A stretch of 55,600 nucleotides of DNA from Bacteroidota bacterium (GCA_002748065.1 PDRJ01000008.1:1-55600); one strand, 5' to 3'. Positions 15,525 to 24,448 are shown, counted from the first letter of the stretch. Translations and numbers: made by a program. The notes: generated by a model from the letters alone, not told the origin.

Positions 15525-16157
15525 TTATTTTCTGCCAAAATCTGCCGGAATCTCTCCCCAGGCTTCTGTCTCCCATTTAATAATCTCATTCTCCCATTGA
15601 TTACTGTTGATCCAGGCTACAGCTCTATCGGTAAGCTCAAACAACTTCTCTGTCTGCTGGTTACGAGGCAGTTTGGTCCGAATTTTCTTCTCCCTTACCC
15701 AGGCAATGGCCGTTCGTGAATCGGAGTATATGGGCAGGTCAAGATGGCGCTGTTTCAGAAAGGCCAAAGCATGGACGAGTGCCAGAAATTCTCCAATATT
15801 TACAGTTCCTAAAGGAAAGGGGCCCACATGGAACAACTTAGCCTGGGTCTCTGTGTCCACCCCTTGGTACTCCATCTTTCCCGGGTTCCCCGAACAGGCC
15901 GCATCCACAGATACGGAAGGATAGATGGGTTTTCCCAGTGCTTCAATCTCCCTATCCGACAACTTGGAAGTAGTCTTTTTTCCCCAATAGTCATGGTAAT
16001 CACCACGAAAGGCGATGGTTGCTGCCTCCAGGGAAGTAAACGCCTTATACTTTGCGGCAGTATAGCCGTCAATCTGACGTCTACAATCGTACCACTTGGT
16101 ATAGATTCCGGGCTGGTGTCCCTCCCAAACCACATAATATTTCTGTTTCCCGGCCAT
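15525..16157 (-). CDS. Ribonuclease H with N-terminal hybrid-binding (viroplasmin) domain
   Basis: The product is about 210 aa. Residues ~5-50 form the RNA/DNA hybrid-binding domain (KYYVVWEGHQPGIYTKW, then VKAF-like KYKAFTSLEAA), as in eukaryotic RNase H1. Residues ~75-205 form the catalytic domain, with the acidic residues VDAACSGNPG, NIGEFLALVHAL, IYSDSRTAI and a final Asp in the IPADFG tail. It removes RNA from RNA-DNA hybrids. The ATG at 16157 is preferred to a GTG three codons earlier. The gene runs in the same direction as pyk, 79 bp downstream of its stop. Confidence 0.92.
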   Translation of the reverse strand: MAGKQKYYVVWEGHQPGIYTKWYDCRRQIDGYTAAKYKAFTSLEAATIAFRGDYHDYWGKKTTSKLSDREIEALGKPIYPSVSVDAACSGNPGKMEYQGVDTETQAKLFHVGPFPLGTVNIGEFLALVHALAFLKQRHLDLPIYSDSRTAIAWVREKKIRTKLPRNQQTEKLFELTDRAVAWINSNQWENEIIKWETEAWGEIPADFGRK

Positions 16158-16235
16158 ATTTGCCACAATAATATGCTTTTCTAACGATTAATTCAAAGGA
16201 GATACTTTTTCTCCACTACCACTGTGTAAAGGGGA

Positions 16236-17666
16236 TCACTCAATAACGCCCAATCGGAGCATATTGGTGGTTCCAAACTCATACACAGGTCCGCTGGCAA
16301 GGTTGATGATCACATCCCCCTTCTCAAGGGAGTGGTGTTTTCGAAGCAGTGTGATCATCGCTTTGATGGTCTTGCTGGTGGAGCCCTGGGGTTCCAGAAA
16401 GAACGCCTCTACCCCCCAAACGAGAGAGAGAGTCTCCACCAGATGAGGTCGATTGGTAAAGATAAACAACCGTGTGTTGGGGCGCAGGGAGGAGAGCTTA
16501 AAGGCAGAATATCCCGAGTTGGTAAGCGTATTGATCGAGGCCGCTTTACACTGTTGCGCCAGGGTACAGGATTGTGTCAGGATAGCGTCGGAGATAAAAC
16601 GCTCATCTTCCGGTTTCGAAAGGGTGTATGGACGGTAATAGGGATAACCCTCTCCCTCGGCCTCCGTAATGATCTGGTGCATCGTCTGTACCACCTCCAC
16701 CGGATAATCGCCCACGGAGGTCTCCCCTGAGAGCATCAGCGCATCAGCTCCATCAAGGACAGAGTTAGCCACATCACTAACCTCAGCGCGCGTAGGACGT
16801 ACGTTGCATATCATCCCCTCCATCATCTGGGTGGCAATAATAATAGGCTTCGCCAAAGCGAGACATTTCTTTACCAACTCCTTCTGGATCATGGGCACCT
16901 TCTCTTGGGGGACCTCAATACCCAGATCCCCACGAGCCACCATAATGCCATCGGAGACCGCAATGATTTTGTCGATCTCTTCCAGGGCTTCCGGTTTCTC
17001 AATCTTTGCAATGATACGAGGTTTAACGGGATTGGGATGGGCCTGAATTAATTCACGTAAGACTTCAATATCGGAAGCTGAACGAACAAAAGAGAGGGCA
17101 ACCCAGTGCACATTCAACGACAGAATAAACTCCAAGTCCTTCTTGTCCTTCTCCGTAAGTCCCGGTAGGGATATTTGAGTGTTAGGAAGGTTTATCCCCT
17201 TTCGTGACTTAATGACGCCCTTAACTTGTGCCTCAAGTAACACCTCCTTCTCCCCATCGGTTGACAAAACCTTAAACAGCAGCTTTCCATCATCAATCAT
17301 AATCATATCACCCAACTTCACATCATTGGGAAAATCGTGATACTGAACGCTAATCTTCTCTTTTGTCCCGATCAACGGTTGGTTGGTAAAAACGATTCGA
17401 TCCCCTTTCTCAAGGGTGATACCATTGTCGGGGACGATGCCCGTCCTGATCTTAGGCCCTTGCAGATCAGCGAGAATAGCCACATTACTCCCCAACTGCT
17501 CGTTGGCCTTGTGTACCAGGTTTACCCGCTCTTGATGCTCTTCATAACTTCCATGAGAGAAGTTAAAACGAACAATGTTAACACCGGCTTCAATAATTTC
17601 TGTCAGCGTTTTTAAATCTTTTATAGCTGGACCTATGGTTGCAATTATTTTGGTTCTTTTTGTCAT
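16236..17666 (-). CDS. pyk: Pyruvate kinase
   Basis: This is a full-length 476-aa enzyme converting phosphoenolpyruvate and ADP to pyruvate and ATP, the last step of glycolysis. The N-terminus TKIIATIGPA, the FNFSHGSYEEH loop, the active-site helix IAKIEKPEALEEID, the metal/PEP region MVARGDLGIEVP and the ATQMMEGM segment are all present. A C-terminal regulatory domain follows. The N-terminus is canonical, so the 77-bp overlap with the end of the upstream IPExxxVDY gene is real rather than a start-codon error. It is the last of five collinear genes beginning with acpP. Confidence 0.96.
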   Translation of the reverse strand: MTKRTKIIATIGPAIKDLKTLTEIIEAGVNIVRFNFSHGSYEEHQERVNLVHKANEQLGSNVAILADLQGPKIRTGIVPDNGITLEKGDRIVFTNQPLIGTKEKISVQYHDFPNDVKLGDMIMIDDGKLLFKVLSTDGEKEVLLEAQVKGVIKSRKGINLPNTQISLPGLTEKDKKDLEFILSLNVHWVALSFVRSASDIEVLRELIQAHPNPVKPRIIAKIEKPEALEEIDKIIAVSDGIMVARGDLGIEVPQEKVPMIQKELVKKCLALAKPIIIATQMMEGMICNVRPTRAEVSDVANSVLDGADALMLSGETSVGDYPVEVVQTMHQIITEAEGEGYPYYRPYTLSKPEDERFISDAILTQSCTLAQQCKAASINTLTNSGYSAFKLSSLRPNTRLFIFTNRPHLVETLSLVWGVEAFFLEPQGSTSKTIKAMITLLRKHHSLEKGDVIINLASGPVYEFGTTNMLRLGVIE

Positions 17667-18135
17667 AATATTTTCGTTTTTGCGATGAGGGATCTTCTAA
17701 GCTATGGCATTCCAGATCTTCAAGGATATGATTAATATGGTCTTTCTCATTAATGGGAATGGATAAAACAGCAAGGATTCCGGTAATGGAGCGCATCCTT
17801 TTTAAAAATATTTTGGGAGAGGGGTGGTTTGCAAACGCTTCAATAATAAGAAAATAATCGACACTCCGTAAGCGAGGTATCAGGATATCGTTTTGATTTT
17901 CATTCCTCAAGAGAAAATAATTTATATGAAGCGTTTCATCGGTAAAGAAATAAAGCGAGCAGAGAATAACCTGTTCTCTCAAATAGACCGATAAGTCGGG
18001 GCTTTTACAAAACTGCATCCCCATCCCCTTATTCAATCGATAGGCCATCTGATAATCTGGCAAAGGTCCAACAATACCGAAAAAAGAGAAATTTTCAGTA
18101 CTCAGGGAATCAATACGAAAGCTCTTCTTTGCCAT
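17590..18135 (-). CDS. IPExxxVDY family protein
   Basis: This 181-aa protein of unknown function carries a variant of the name-giving motif (IPRLRSVDYFLII). It sits between rnc and pyk, the standard place for this Bacteroidota-specific family. The last ~26 residues (basic, Asn/Lys-rich, ending in KNADRNY) are read from the first 77 bp of pyk in another frame. The family is usually shorter as far as I recall, so an ancestral stop codon before pyk may have been lost. Translation of the two genes is likely coupled. The reading frame before the overlap looks intact. Confidence 0.8.
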   Translation of the reverse strand: MAKKSFRIDSLSTENFSFFGIVGPLPDYQMAYRLNKGMGMQFCKSPDLSVYLREQVILCSLYFFTDETLHINYFLLRNENQNDILIPRLRSVDYFLIIEAFANHPSPKIFLKRMRSITGILAVLSIPINEKDHINHILEDLECHSLEDPSSQKRKYYDKKNQNNCNHRSSYKRFKNADRNY

Positions 18136-18164
18136 GACAAATCGCTTTCGGTAAAAGTAAGAAA

Positions 18165-18884
18165 TTACTGGTTCTCCGTCTGAATTATCTTCCAGGTTCT
18201 TTCTGAAGCATTCTGTTCCGCCCCTTTGATGGAGTAATCAAACCCCTTTTGATATGCTTTATGGTTGATGAATACCTGTACGATATACTGTCTGTTATAC
18301 CCTTTTCCCTCTTCGCCTATCAGGCGGAACTCAACCTCATGTCTATTTTTTTGTGCCCATTCAATAAGCTTACTCTTGTAATTAAAATCGGTCTCTTGCA
18401 ATTCATCAATGTTATAACCGATTCGAATCACATGGTTGATGATAATCTTCTTGGAGAATTTGTACCCCTTGTCAAGATACATCGCCCCCACGAAAGCTTC
18501 AAAGGCATCCCCGTTGATAGAGCGATAATGATTGTTATCGTTACCGTGGATCTTTACCAATTTGTGAAGTCCCAACTTTCGTGAAAGTTTATTCAGCTGG
18601 GAGCGAGAAACGATTTTGGAACGCATCTGGGTAAGAAACCCCTCATCCTTATAGGGAAAAAGCTTAAATAAAAAATCAGCAACAATGGCTCCAAGAATAG
18701 CATCGCCAAGATACTCAAGCCTCTCGTTGCTGATTTTCAACCCATGCGCTTCCTCTATTGAAGCCGACTTATGGCGCAAGGCAAGCTTATACAGATGAAT
18801 ATTTCCAGGATAATATCCAAAGATATTTTTTATGGAATCGTATAAAATCTTATCCTCAGAAAAATACGCTTTTACGGGTTTCAC
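18165..18884 (-). CDS. rnc: Ribonuclease III
   Basis: The 239-aa product is a double-strand-specific endoribonuclease used in rRNA processing and mRNA turnover. The catalytic domain has the signature ERLEYLGDAILG and the second acidic cluster DAFEAFVGAMYLDKGY. The C-terminal ~70 residues form the dsRNA-binding domain (YKSKLIEWAQKN onward, ending in SERTWKII). The start is GTG in the sequence (minus strand, 18884). It lies 18 bp after fabF in the acpP-fabF-rnc operon, a classic bacterial arrangement. Confidence 0.96.
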   Translation of the reverse strand: MKPVKAYFSEDKILYDSIKNIFGYYPGNIHLYKLALRHKSASIEEAHGLKISNERLEYLGDAILGAIVADFLFKLFPYKDEGFLTQMRSKIVSRSQLNKLSRKLGLHKLVKIHGNDNNHYRSINGDAFEAFVGAMYLDKGYKFSKKIIINHVIRIGYNIDELQETDFNYKSKLIEWAQKNRHEVEFRLIGEEGKGYNRQYIVQVFINHKAYQKGFDYSIKGAEQNASERTWKIIQTENQ

Positions 18885-18902
18885 AAAACCGAAGTCTCTG
18901 TT

Positions 18903-20159
18903 TTATTTGTCAAATTTCTTAAAAATAATACTGGCATTATGTCCACCAAACCCGAAGGTATTACTTAAAGCATAGGTGAGTTCGTGAGACGTAGCCTTAT
19001 CGCCAAAGTTAAAGTTGAGTCTATTATCAATTTCAGGATCATCGGTAAAATGGTTGATGGTAGGAGGCACAAGGCCGGTATCAAGCGCCATGACTGTTGC
19101 AATAGCTTCAACGGCTCCTGCAGCACCCAACAGATGCCCGGTCATTGATTTTGTAGAGTTAATCACAATATCATAAGCATGATCACCAAAGAGATTAACA
19201 ATAGCTTTGGGTTCGGCAATATCTCCCAGGGGGGTGGAGGTTCCATGCGTATTGATATGATCAATATCATTCAGGCCAATTCCTGCATCTTCCAGGGCAT
19301 ACCTCATCGACTTTTGGGCGCCTTCTCCCTCAGGGTGAGGAGAGGTAATGTGATGTGCATCAGCTGAAAGGCCCCCGCCAACAACCTCCGCATAAATCTT
19401 CGCTCCCCGGGCTTTGGCATGTTCATACTCCTCAAAGATGAGCGTTCCTGCCCCCTCTCCGAGAACGAATCCATCACGGTCTTTATCAAAGGGGCGTGAT
19501 GCCGTTTTGATATCATCATTACGTGTACTGATGGCGTGCATCCCATTGAATCCGCCGATACCACCTACGTTGATAGAGGCCTCCGAACCTCCGGTAATGA
19601 AGAGATCCGCCCTTCCACAACGAATGTGATTGAACGCATCCACAAGGGCATTAGCCGAAGAGGCACAAGCCGAAACTGTGCTGTAATTGGGCCCTTTAAA
19701 ACCGTACCGAATGGAGAGGTGCCCGGCCGCAATATCAGAGATCATCTTAGGGATGAAAAACGGACTAAAACGCGGGGTACCATCTCCCTTTGCAAAATTG
19801 ATGATCTCATCAATAAAGGTATCTATACCACCAATTCCCGAACCCCATATCACACCAGCTCTATCAAGGTCAAGAACCTCAAGGTCAATGCCGGAATCCT
19901 TAATTGCTTCCGCACTGGAAACAAGAGCGTACCGCGTGTACGCATCTAACTTACGGGCCTCTTTACGGTCAAAGTACTCCTGAACATTAAAGTTCTTCAG
20001 CTCACAAGCAAAACGAGTTTTGAACTTGCTCGCATCAAAACGGGTAATCTCATTAGCACCACTAACTCCATTAACCAAACCGTCCCAATATGCAGAGACA
20101 GTATTGCCCAATGGAGTTAGCGCACCAAGACCTGTAACAACAACTCTTCTGTGGGTCAT
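18903..20159 (-). CDS. fabF: 3-oxoacyl-[acyl-carrier-protein] synthase II
   Basis: This 418-aa condensing enzyme elongates fatty acids by joining malonyl-ACP to acyl-ACP. The nucleophile Cys lies in VSACASSANALV, and the two His residues in NTHGTSTPLGD and MTGHLLGAAGAVEA complete the Cys-His-His triad. The N-terminal RRVVVTGLGALTPLG is canonical. It lies 17 bp after acpP, its carrier substrate, and is surely cotranscribed with it. Confidence 0.97.
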   Translation of the reverse strand: MTHRRVVVTGLGALTPLGNTVSAYWDGLVNGVSGANEITRFDASKFKTRFACELKNFNVQEYFDRKEARKLDAYTRYALVSSAEAIKDSGIDLEVLDLDRAGVIWGSGIGGIDTFIDEIINFAKGDGTPRFSPFFIPKMISDIAAGHLSIRYGFKGPNYSTVSACASSANALVDAFNHIRCGRADLFITGGSEASINVGGIGGFNGMHAISTRNDDIKTASRPFDKDRDGFVLGEGAGTLIFEEYEHAKARGAKIYAEVVGGGLSADAHHITSPHPEGEGAQKSMRYALEDAGIGLNDIDHINTHGTSTPLGDIAEPKAIVNLFGDHAYDIVINSTKSMTGHLLGAAGAVEAIATVMALDTGLVPPTINHFTDDPEIDNRLNFNFGDKATSHELTYALSNTFGFGGHNASIIFKKFDK

Positions 20160-20176
20160 GTTACAATTTTTAGTTT

Positions 20177-20413
20177 TTACTTCGAATTATCTTCAATATA
20201 GTTGATGGCTTGTTGTACAGAACCAATCTTTTCTGCTTGCTCATCGGGAATAGCAATGTTAAACTCTTTTTCGAACTCCATAATAAGCTCAACAGTATCG
20301 AGAGAATCTGCTCCAAGATCGTTTGTAAAGCTAGCTTCCGGAGTTACTTCACTTTCATCCACTCCAAGCTTGTCAACGATAATAGCCTTTACTCTTGTTG
20401 TAATGTCTGACAT
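20177..20413 (-). CDS. acpP: Acyl carrier protein
   Basis: The 78-aa acidic protein is the normal size for AcpP. The phosphopantetheine attachment Ser lies in [18 protein letters not shown] chose MSDITTRV as the start because an in-frame ATG three codons upstream adds non-conserved residues. It leads a five-gene leftward operon (acpP, fabF, rnc, IPExxxVDY, pyk). No clean TAnnTTTG promoter was found in the 60 bp before it; a TTTCTTTG about 30 bp upstream with TTG 20 bp further up is a weak candidate. Confidence 0.97.
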   Translation of the reverse strand: MSDITTRVKAIIVDKLGVDESEVTPEASFTNDLGADSLDTVELIMEFEKEFNIAIPDEQAEKIGSVQQAINYIEDNSK

Positions 20414-20599
20414 GACTTTCAATTTTTAGTTAAACAAGGTGACAAAGAAAGGTATTTTAATAATTATAAACAAAATTTTGATCCAAAAATGTACGCCAGA
20501 GCAACACAAACAGCTCATAAACAAATATTTATCTAAACCCCAACCCAAAGAAGTGCATTAAGACAAAGAATTACGCATCATTGGGTTGCGAATTCCTCT

Positions 20600-20607
20600 T
20601 ATTTTTG
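20600..20607 (+). promoter_or_regulatory. -7 box candidate upstream of purN
   Basis: TATTTTTG matches TAnnTTTG and has a TTG 16 bp upstream (20581), slightly closer than usual. If used, the purN leader would be about 170 nt and would include the whole heptad-repeat element. The rest of 20414-20780 holds AT-rich sequence and that element. Confidence 0.4.
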
Positions 20608-20654
20608 TAAAAGGAAACGCTCATGTCGGTAAAAAGACACGCCATGGTTATGGG

Positions 20655-20780
20655 GACGGAAGTCGGGAGTCGGAAGACCGAAGAGGGAAGTTGGAGAACA
20701 ATTTTTTGTGAACGTTGCAATTAATCCAAGCCAAAGGCTAAGCTAACAGCTAAACGCCCAAGGCTACAAAATAGAAAGAG
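20655..20780 (+). repeat. Heptad-repeat element forming the purN leader
   Basis: Six 7-bp units are readable in register: GACGGAA, GTCGGGA, GTCGGAA, GACCGAA, GAGGGAA, GTTGGAG (20655-20696). They are followed by CAATTTTTTGTGAACGTTGC, a CCAAGCCAAAGGCTAA motif with further near-repeats of GCTAACA type, and finally AAGGCTACAAAATAGAAAG just before the purN ATG. The orientation relative to the gene is the same as at the S41 and asd genes. Confidence 0.8.
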
Positions 20781-21356
20781 ATGAAAAGAGTGATTCTTTT
20801 TGCTTCCGGTGGCGGAACAAATGTTCAGCGTATTACAGAGTTTTTCAAGGAGGATTCTGAGATTTTCATTACAAAGGTGTATGTGAATAATCCCGATGCC
20901 TACGTGTTACAACGGGCTAAAGCATTGCATCTCCCCTCCCTTCTATTTGATAGAAAAGACCTCTATGAAACAGGGCGAGTTCTTGAACAGTTGGTGGCCG
21001 ATCAACCGGATCTGATCGTATTAGCAGGATTTTTATGGTTAATTCCTCCAAGCATCATTCAACAGTTTCCCAACCGCATTGTAAATATCCATCCGGCTCT
21101 TCTTCCCCAATATGGGGGAAAAGGAATGTATGGAATGCATGTTCATAAAGCAGTAATTGCCCATAAAGAAAAGGAGTCAGGGATCACCATCCATCTGGTA
21201 AATGAGCAATATGATGAGGGGGATATCCTCTTTCAGGCAACATGTCCCGTCTCACCGGAGGATACGCCGGAGAAACTGGCACAAAAGATCCACTCACTTG
21301 AGTACGAGAATTTCCCCAACGTTATCCAATCCTATCTCCGGAAAATCACTCCATAA
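20781..21356 (+). CDS. purN: Phosphoribosylglycinamide formyltransferase
   Basis: The 191-aa enzyme transfers a formyl group from 10-formyl-THF to GAR in purine synthesis. The P-loop-like SGGGTNVQ at the N-terminus corresponds to the phosphate-binding loop. The catalytic block VNIHPALLPQYGGKGMYG carries the Asn and His, and YDEGDILFQ carries the catalytic Asp. Length and residues are normal. A terminator follows. It stands alone, divergent from acpP and convergent with pgi. Confidence 0.95.
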   Translation: MKRVILFASGGGTNVQRITEFFKEDSEIFITKVYVNNPDAYVLQRAKALHLPSLLFDRKDLYETGRVLEQLVADQPDLIVLAGFLWLIPPSIIQQFPNRIVNIHPALLPQYGGKGMYGMHVHKAVIAHKEKESGITIHLVNEQYDEGDILFQATCPVSPEDTPEKLAQKIHSLEYENFPNVIQSYLRKITP

Positions 21357-21362
21357 ACAAAA

Positions 21363-21395
21363 GAGGAGGGGAGTGCTGCATCCCCCCCTTTTTTT
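21363..21395. terminator. Terminator between convergent purN and pgi
   Basis: AGGAGGGGA pairs with TCCCCCCCT (one mismatch) and is followed by seven T on the plus strand, a good intrinsic terminator for purN. On the minus strand the stem is followed by CTCCTCTTTTG, so it may also serve pgi. Confidence 0.75.
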
Positions 21396-21405
21396 AAAGG
21401 TAGTC

Positions 21406-22758
21406 CTATTGTTCTAAGCGCTTTCGGATCTTGAGGGTCTCCTCTTCAAAGCCCGGTTTTCCCAACAGGGCAAACATATTTTTCTTATACGCCTCCACGC
21501 CAGGTTGATCAAAGGGATTAACATCGAGAAGGTAGCCGCTGAGGGCACACCCTGCTTCAAAGAAGTAGATAAGCTGCCCCAGGTAGTAAGGGGTCATCTC
21601 GGGAATCCGGATCTGCATATTGGGCACGCCACCATCCACATGAGCCAACGTGGTCCCCATCTCCGCCATACGATTCACATACTGGAGCTCCTTGCCGGCA
21701 AGGTAGTTCAACCCGTCTAAGTTGGCCTCATCGGCGGGGATAACCATGGTTTTTGCCGTCCTCTCCACAGAGAGAGTAGTCTCAAAAAGGGTGCGTAACC
21801 CCTCTTGGATATACTGTCCCATGGAGTGAAGATCTGTGGTAAAATTCACCCCGTGAGGTAAGATACCCTGTTGCTGTTTCCCCTCGCTCTCCCCATAAAG
21901 CTGCTTCCACCATTCAGTAAGATAATAGAGTGAAGGAAGATAGCTTACCATAAATTCAACCGTTTTTCCCTTTCGATAGAGAAGGTTACGAATCGCCGCA
22001 TATTGAGCTGCAGGATTCGCTGTTATATCGGCGCTACCCTTAACGATACGCTCCATCTCCCTCGCTCCCTGAATAAGCCCACGAATATCAAAGTTGCCGG
22101 CTGCAGCAGGTAACAACCCCACCGGAGTGAGAACAGAGTACCGTCCTCCGACATCATCCGGAATCACATAAGTAGGATACCCCTCTTCCTCGGCCAGATT
22201 CTTCAAAGCTCCTCGCTGCTTATCGGTAATGGCTACGATACGTTTTCTGGCCTCCTTTTTACCATATTTCTCCTCCAAATGTTTTTTGATCAGGCGAAAA
22301 GCAATGGCCGGTTCTGTGGTGGTGCCTGACTTTGAAATCACAATCACGGAGTACTCCCTTAATGCAAGCACATCCATAAGGCTGTGAAGATAATCCTGGC
22401 TAATATGATTTCCAGCGTACAGAATCTCCGGCTCCCTCTCTTCTAATAAGGTGCTAAAGGGATGTTTGGAGGTTTCGAGAAGAGCCCTCGCACCAAGATA
22501 GGACCCCCCAATACCAATAACAAGAATCACTTCAGAGATGCTACGCAAGCGCTGTGCCTCCCGCTCAATGGAGGCAAGGGACTCCTCAGTAATCGTTGAA
22601 GGAAGGTCCATCCACCCCAAGAAATCATTCCCCTTGCCCTGACGATTCATCAACAAAGGATATACCTCATTCAACTCTTCCTGGAAAGCCTCCAGCTCCC
22701 CCTTCTCTATAAAATGGTTCAAATGCCGGGTCTCAAGTACTATTCTATTCATGTCCAT
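21406..22758 (-). CDS. pgi: Glucose-6-phosphate isomerase
   Basis: This is a short-type PGI of about 450 aa interconverting glucose-6-phosphate and fructose-6-phosphate. Key segments are VIGIGGSYLGARALLE, VISKSGTTTEPAIAFR, the DDVGGRYSVLTPVGLLP block and the late LAHVDGGVPN/GVEAYKKNMFALLGKPG region. The frame stays open to 22818, but the -7 box at 22788-22795 lies inside that extension, so the real start is ATG 22758 or 22752 (MNRIVLET). The gene is monocistronic and convergent with purN. Confidence 0.95.
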   Translation of the reverse strand: MDMNRIVLETRHLNHFIEKGELEAFQEELNEVYPLLMNRQGKGNDFLGWMDLPSTITEESLASIEREAQRLRSISEVILVIGIGGSYLGARALLETSKHPFSTLLEEREPEILYAGNHISQDYLHSLMDVLALREYSVIVISKSGTTTEPAIAFRLIKKHLEEKYGKKEARKRIVAITDKQRGALKNLAEEEGYPTYVIPDDVGGRYSVLTPVGLLPAAAGNFDIRGLIQGAREMERIVKGSADITANPAAQYAAIRNLLYRKGKTVEFMVSYLPSLYYLTEWWKQLYGESEGKQQQGILPHGVNFTTDLHSMGQYIQEGLRTLFETTLSVERTAKTMVIPADEANLDGLNYLAGKELQYVNRMAEMGTTLAHVDGGVPNMQIRIPEMTPYYLGQLIYFFEAGCALSGYLLDVNPFDQPGVEAYKKNMFALLGKPGFEEETLKIRKRLEQ

Positions 22759-22787
22759 ATATTTAAAAAGTTCTCCATATTTTGTAA

Positions 22788-22825
22788 CAAATATAAAAAA
22801 AGTGTAGCGATTTCTCACTACACTT
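22788..22825 (-). promoter_or_regulatory. pgi promoter with overlapping 8-bp inverted repeat
   Basis: On the minus strand TATATTTG (22788-22795) fits the -7 box and lies about 30 bp before the start codon. Directly upstream, AAGTGTAG and CTACACTT (22800-22825) form a perfect 8-bp inverted repeat followed by a T-run. It occupies the place of the -33 element, for which no TTG is seen. It could be an operator or a terminator of read-through. Confidence 0.5.
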
Positions 22826-22894
22826 CAAACACACATTCCAGCGCGATGTTGGAATTCATGATACAGGTTTATCTAACATAAAACTTAAACGTTC

Positions 22895-22913
22895 GTAACA
22901 ACTCTTTTGTTAC
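22895..22913. promoter_or_regulatory. Inverted repeat between pgi and rprX
   Basis: GTAACAA and TTGTTAC form a perfect 7-bp inverted repeat with a 5-nt spacer, about 120 bp before the rprX start. It is a candidate operator in the divergent control region 22819-23030, which otherwise holds AT-rich sequence and repeated GTTAA motifs. Confidence 0.35.
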
Positions 22914-23030
22914 AAAATGCTAACGGCAAAGATATCCCTAAAATTATACGAGAATTGTTAAGAAAGATCAACAAACGTTAATATATGTTAAGCACGTGTT
23001 TTTTTGCGCTGTGGGATGTAAATTTGTTCC

Positions 23031-24443
23031 ATGCGATTGATGAAGAAAAATACCCTGGTCATCATTGTTATTGCCGGCTTGGCCCTGATCGGCTTGGTGG
23101 GCATTCAACTTTTCTGGATGCAGAATGCCATAGCCGTGAATGAAGCCAACTTCAATCGCAACGTATCAGAGAAGTTGGAAGGGTTGGTACACATTCTTGA
23201 GAAAATCGAAATTGCCGATCAATTCGAAACGAACCTGGGGGGCGAGGCACTCCTACCCCTTCCCGATTCATCAACCTACCCCACCGACAGCTGGAGGCAA
23301 CAAATTAATGAACGATATCCGGATATCTATTTCTCTCGATCATTGTTGATTAATCAGTTCTTTGAAGAGCTCCTCAACAACGGGCAGTACAAAAGTACGC
23401 TTGAACGGTTGGATGTGACACTCCTCGACTCCCTGATCCAAGTGGCACTAAAATCAGTAAACACCTCTTTATCTTACCATTATGCCATCTACGAACCCTT
23501 AAAAGATACCATTCTGTACCGGGGAATCAACGGTTTTGAGAAGACAATGCTGGAAAACTGTATTGTACAGGTTCTCTACCCCGGGGATAGCAATCCCAAT
23601 CCCGACTACCTGGTAGTGAGTTTTCCCAAGGAGCGGGTTATCTTTCTCCGAAGTATCTCCGGCATGATCTTTATCTCCATATTACTGGTGGCATTCGTGG
23701 TCTTCTCATTCTTTATTGCCGTAACCACCATCGTGAAACAACAGCGATTGGCCGTAATGAAGAATGACTTTATCAATAATATGACCCACGAGTTTAAGAC
23801 CCCGGTCTCTACCATTGCCCTCGCTTGTGAGGCCCTAAGCGACCAGGAGGTATGCCGTATTCCCAATCTATCGGAAAACTACATTAAGATTATTGGGGAT
23901 GAGAACAAACGTTTGGGCGTGATGGCGGAGAAGATTTTGCAAACAGCCATACTGGACCAGGGAAGGCTAAAGCTAAAGCCGGAGCCTGTCAATATACACG
24001 ATATCATCCTTGATGTCGTAAAAAAAATCAGTATGCAGGTGGAAATTAATGATGGGGAGATCCGCACCAGGTTAAAGGCTACCAACCCTGTAATTATGGC
24101 CGATAAGGTTCACCTCTCCAACATCATCGGGAACCTGTTGGACAATGCGAATAAGTACTCCCCAAAACAGCCTTTTATCACGGTGGAGACCCGGCAATCC
24201 CCCCAAGGGGTCTTTATCTACGTTGAAGATAATGGCATTGGTATTAGTAAGGCCAATCAAAAGAAAATCTTTGATAAGTTATTTCGGGTTCCCACCGGCA
24301 ATATCCACGACTTTAAAGGGTTTGGCCTGGGCCTCTCCTACGTAAAAGCCATCGTAGATGAACATCATGGCACTATTTTGGTAGAGAGTGAATTGGATAA
24401 GGGAACAAAGTTTACCATCTTCCTGCCTCAAAAGCAGGGATAA
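23031..24443 (+). CDS. rprX: Sensor histidine kinase, RprX-like
   Basis: This is an inner-membrane kinase of 470 aa. TM1 spans about residues 8-28 and TM2 about 206-230, bracketing a periplasmic sensor domain of about 175 aa without a recognisable fold. The HisKA block NNMTHEFKTPVS places the phosphorylated His at 253. The ATPase domain follows with NLLDNANKYS (N box), EDNGIGIS (G1) and GFGLGLSYVK (G2). The response-regulator gene starts 5 bp later, so they are one operon. The pair resembles RprX/RprY of Bacteroides in size and sequence as I recall it. The signal sensed is unknown. Confidence 0.9.
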   Translation: MRLMKKNTLVIIVIAGLALIGLVGIQLFWMQNAIAVNEANFNRNVSEKLEGLVHILEKIEIADQFETNLGGEALLPLPDSSTYPTDSWRQQINERYPDIYFSRSLLINQFFEELLNNGQYKSTLERLDVTLLDSLIQVALKSVNTSLSYHYAIYEPLKDTILYRGINGFEKTMLENCIVQVLYPGDSNPNPDYLVVSFPKERVIFLRSISGMIFISILLVAFVVFSFFIAVTTIVKQQRLAVMKNDFINNMTHEFKTPVSTIALACEALSDQEVCRIPNLSENYIKIIGDENKRLGVMAEKILQTAILDQGRLKLKPEPVNIHDIILDVVKKISMQVEINDGEIRTRLKATNPVIMADKVHLSNIIGNLLDNANKYSPKQPFITVETRQSPQGVFIYVEDNGIGISKANQKKIFDKLFRVPTGNIHDFKGFGLGLSYVKAIVDEHHGTILVESELDKGTKFTIFLPQKQG

Positions 24444-24448
24444 ATTTT

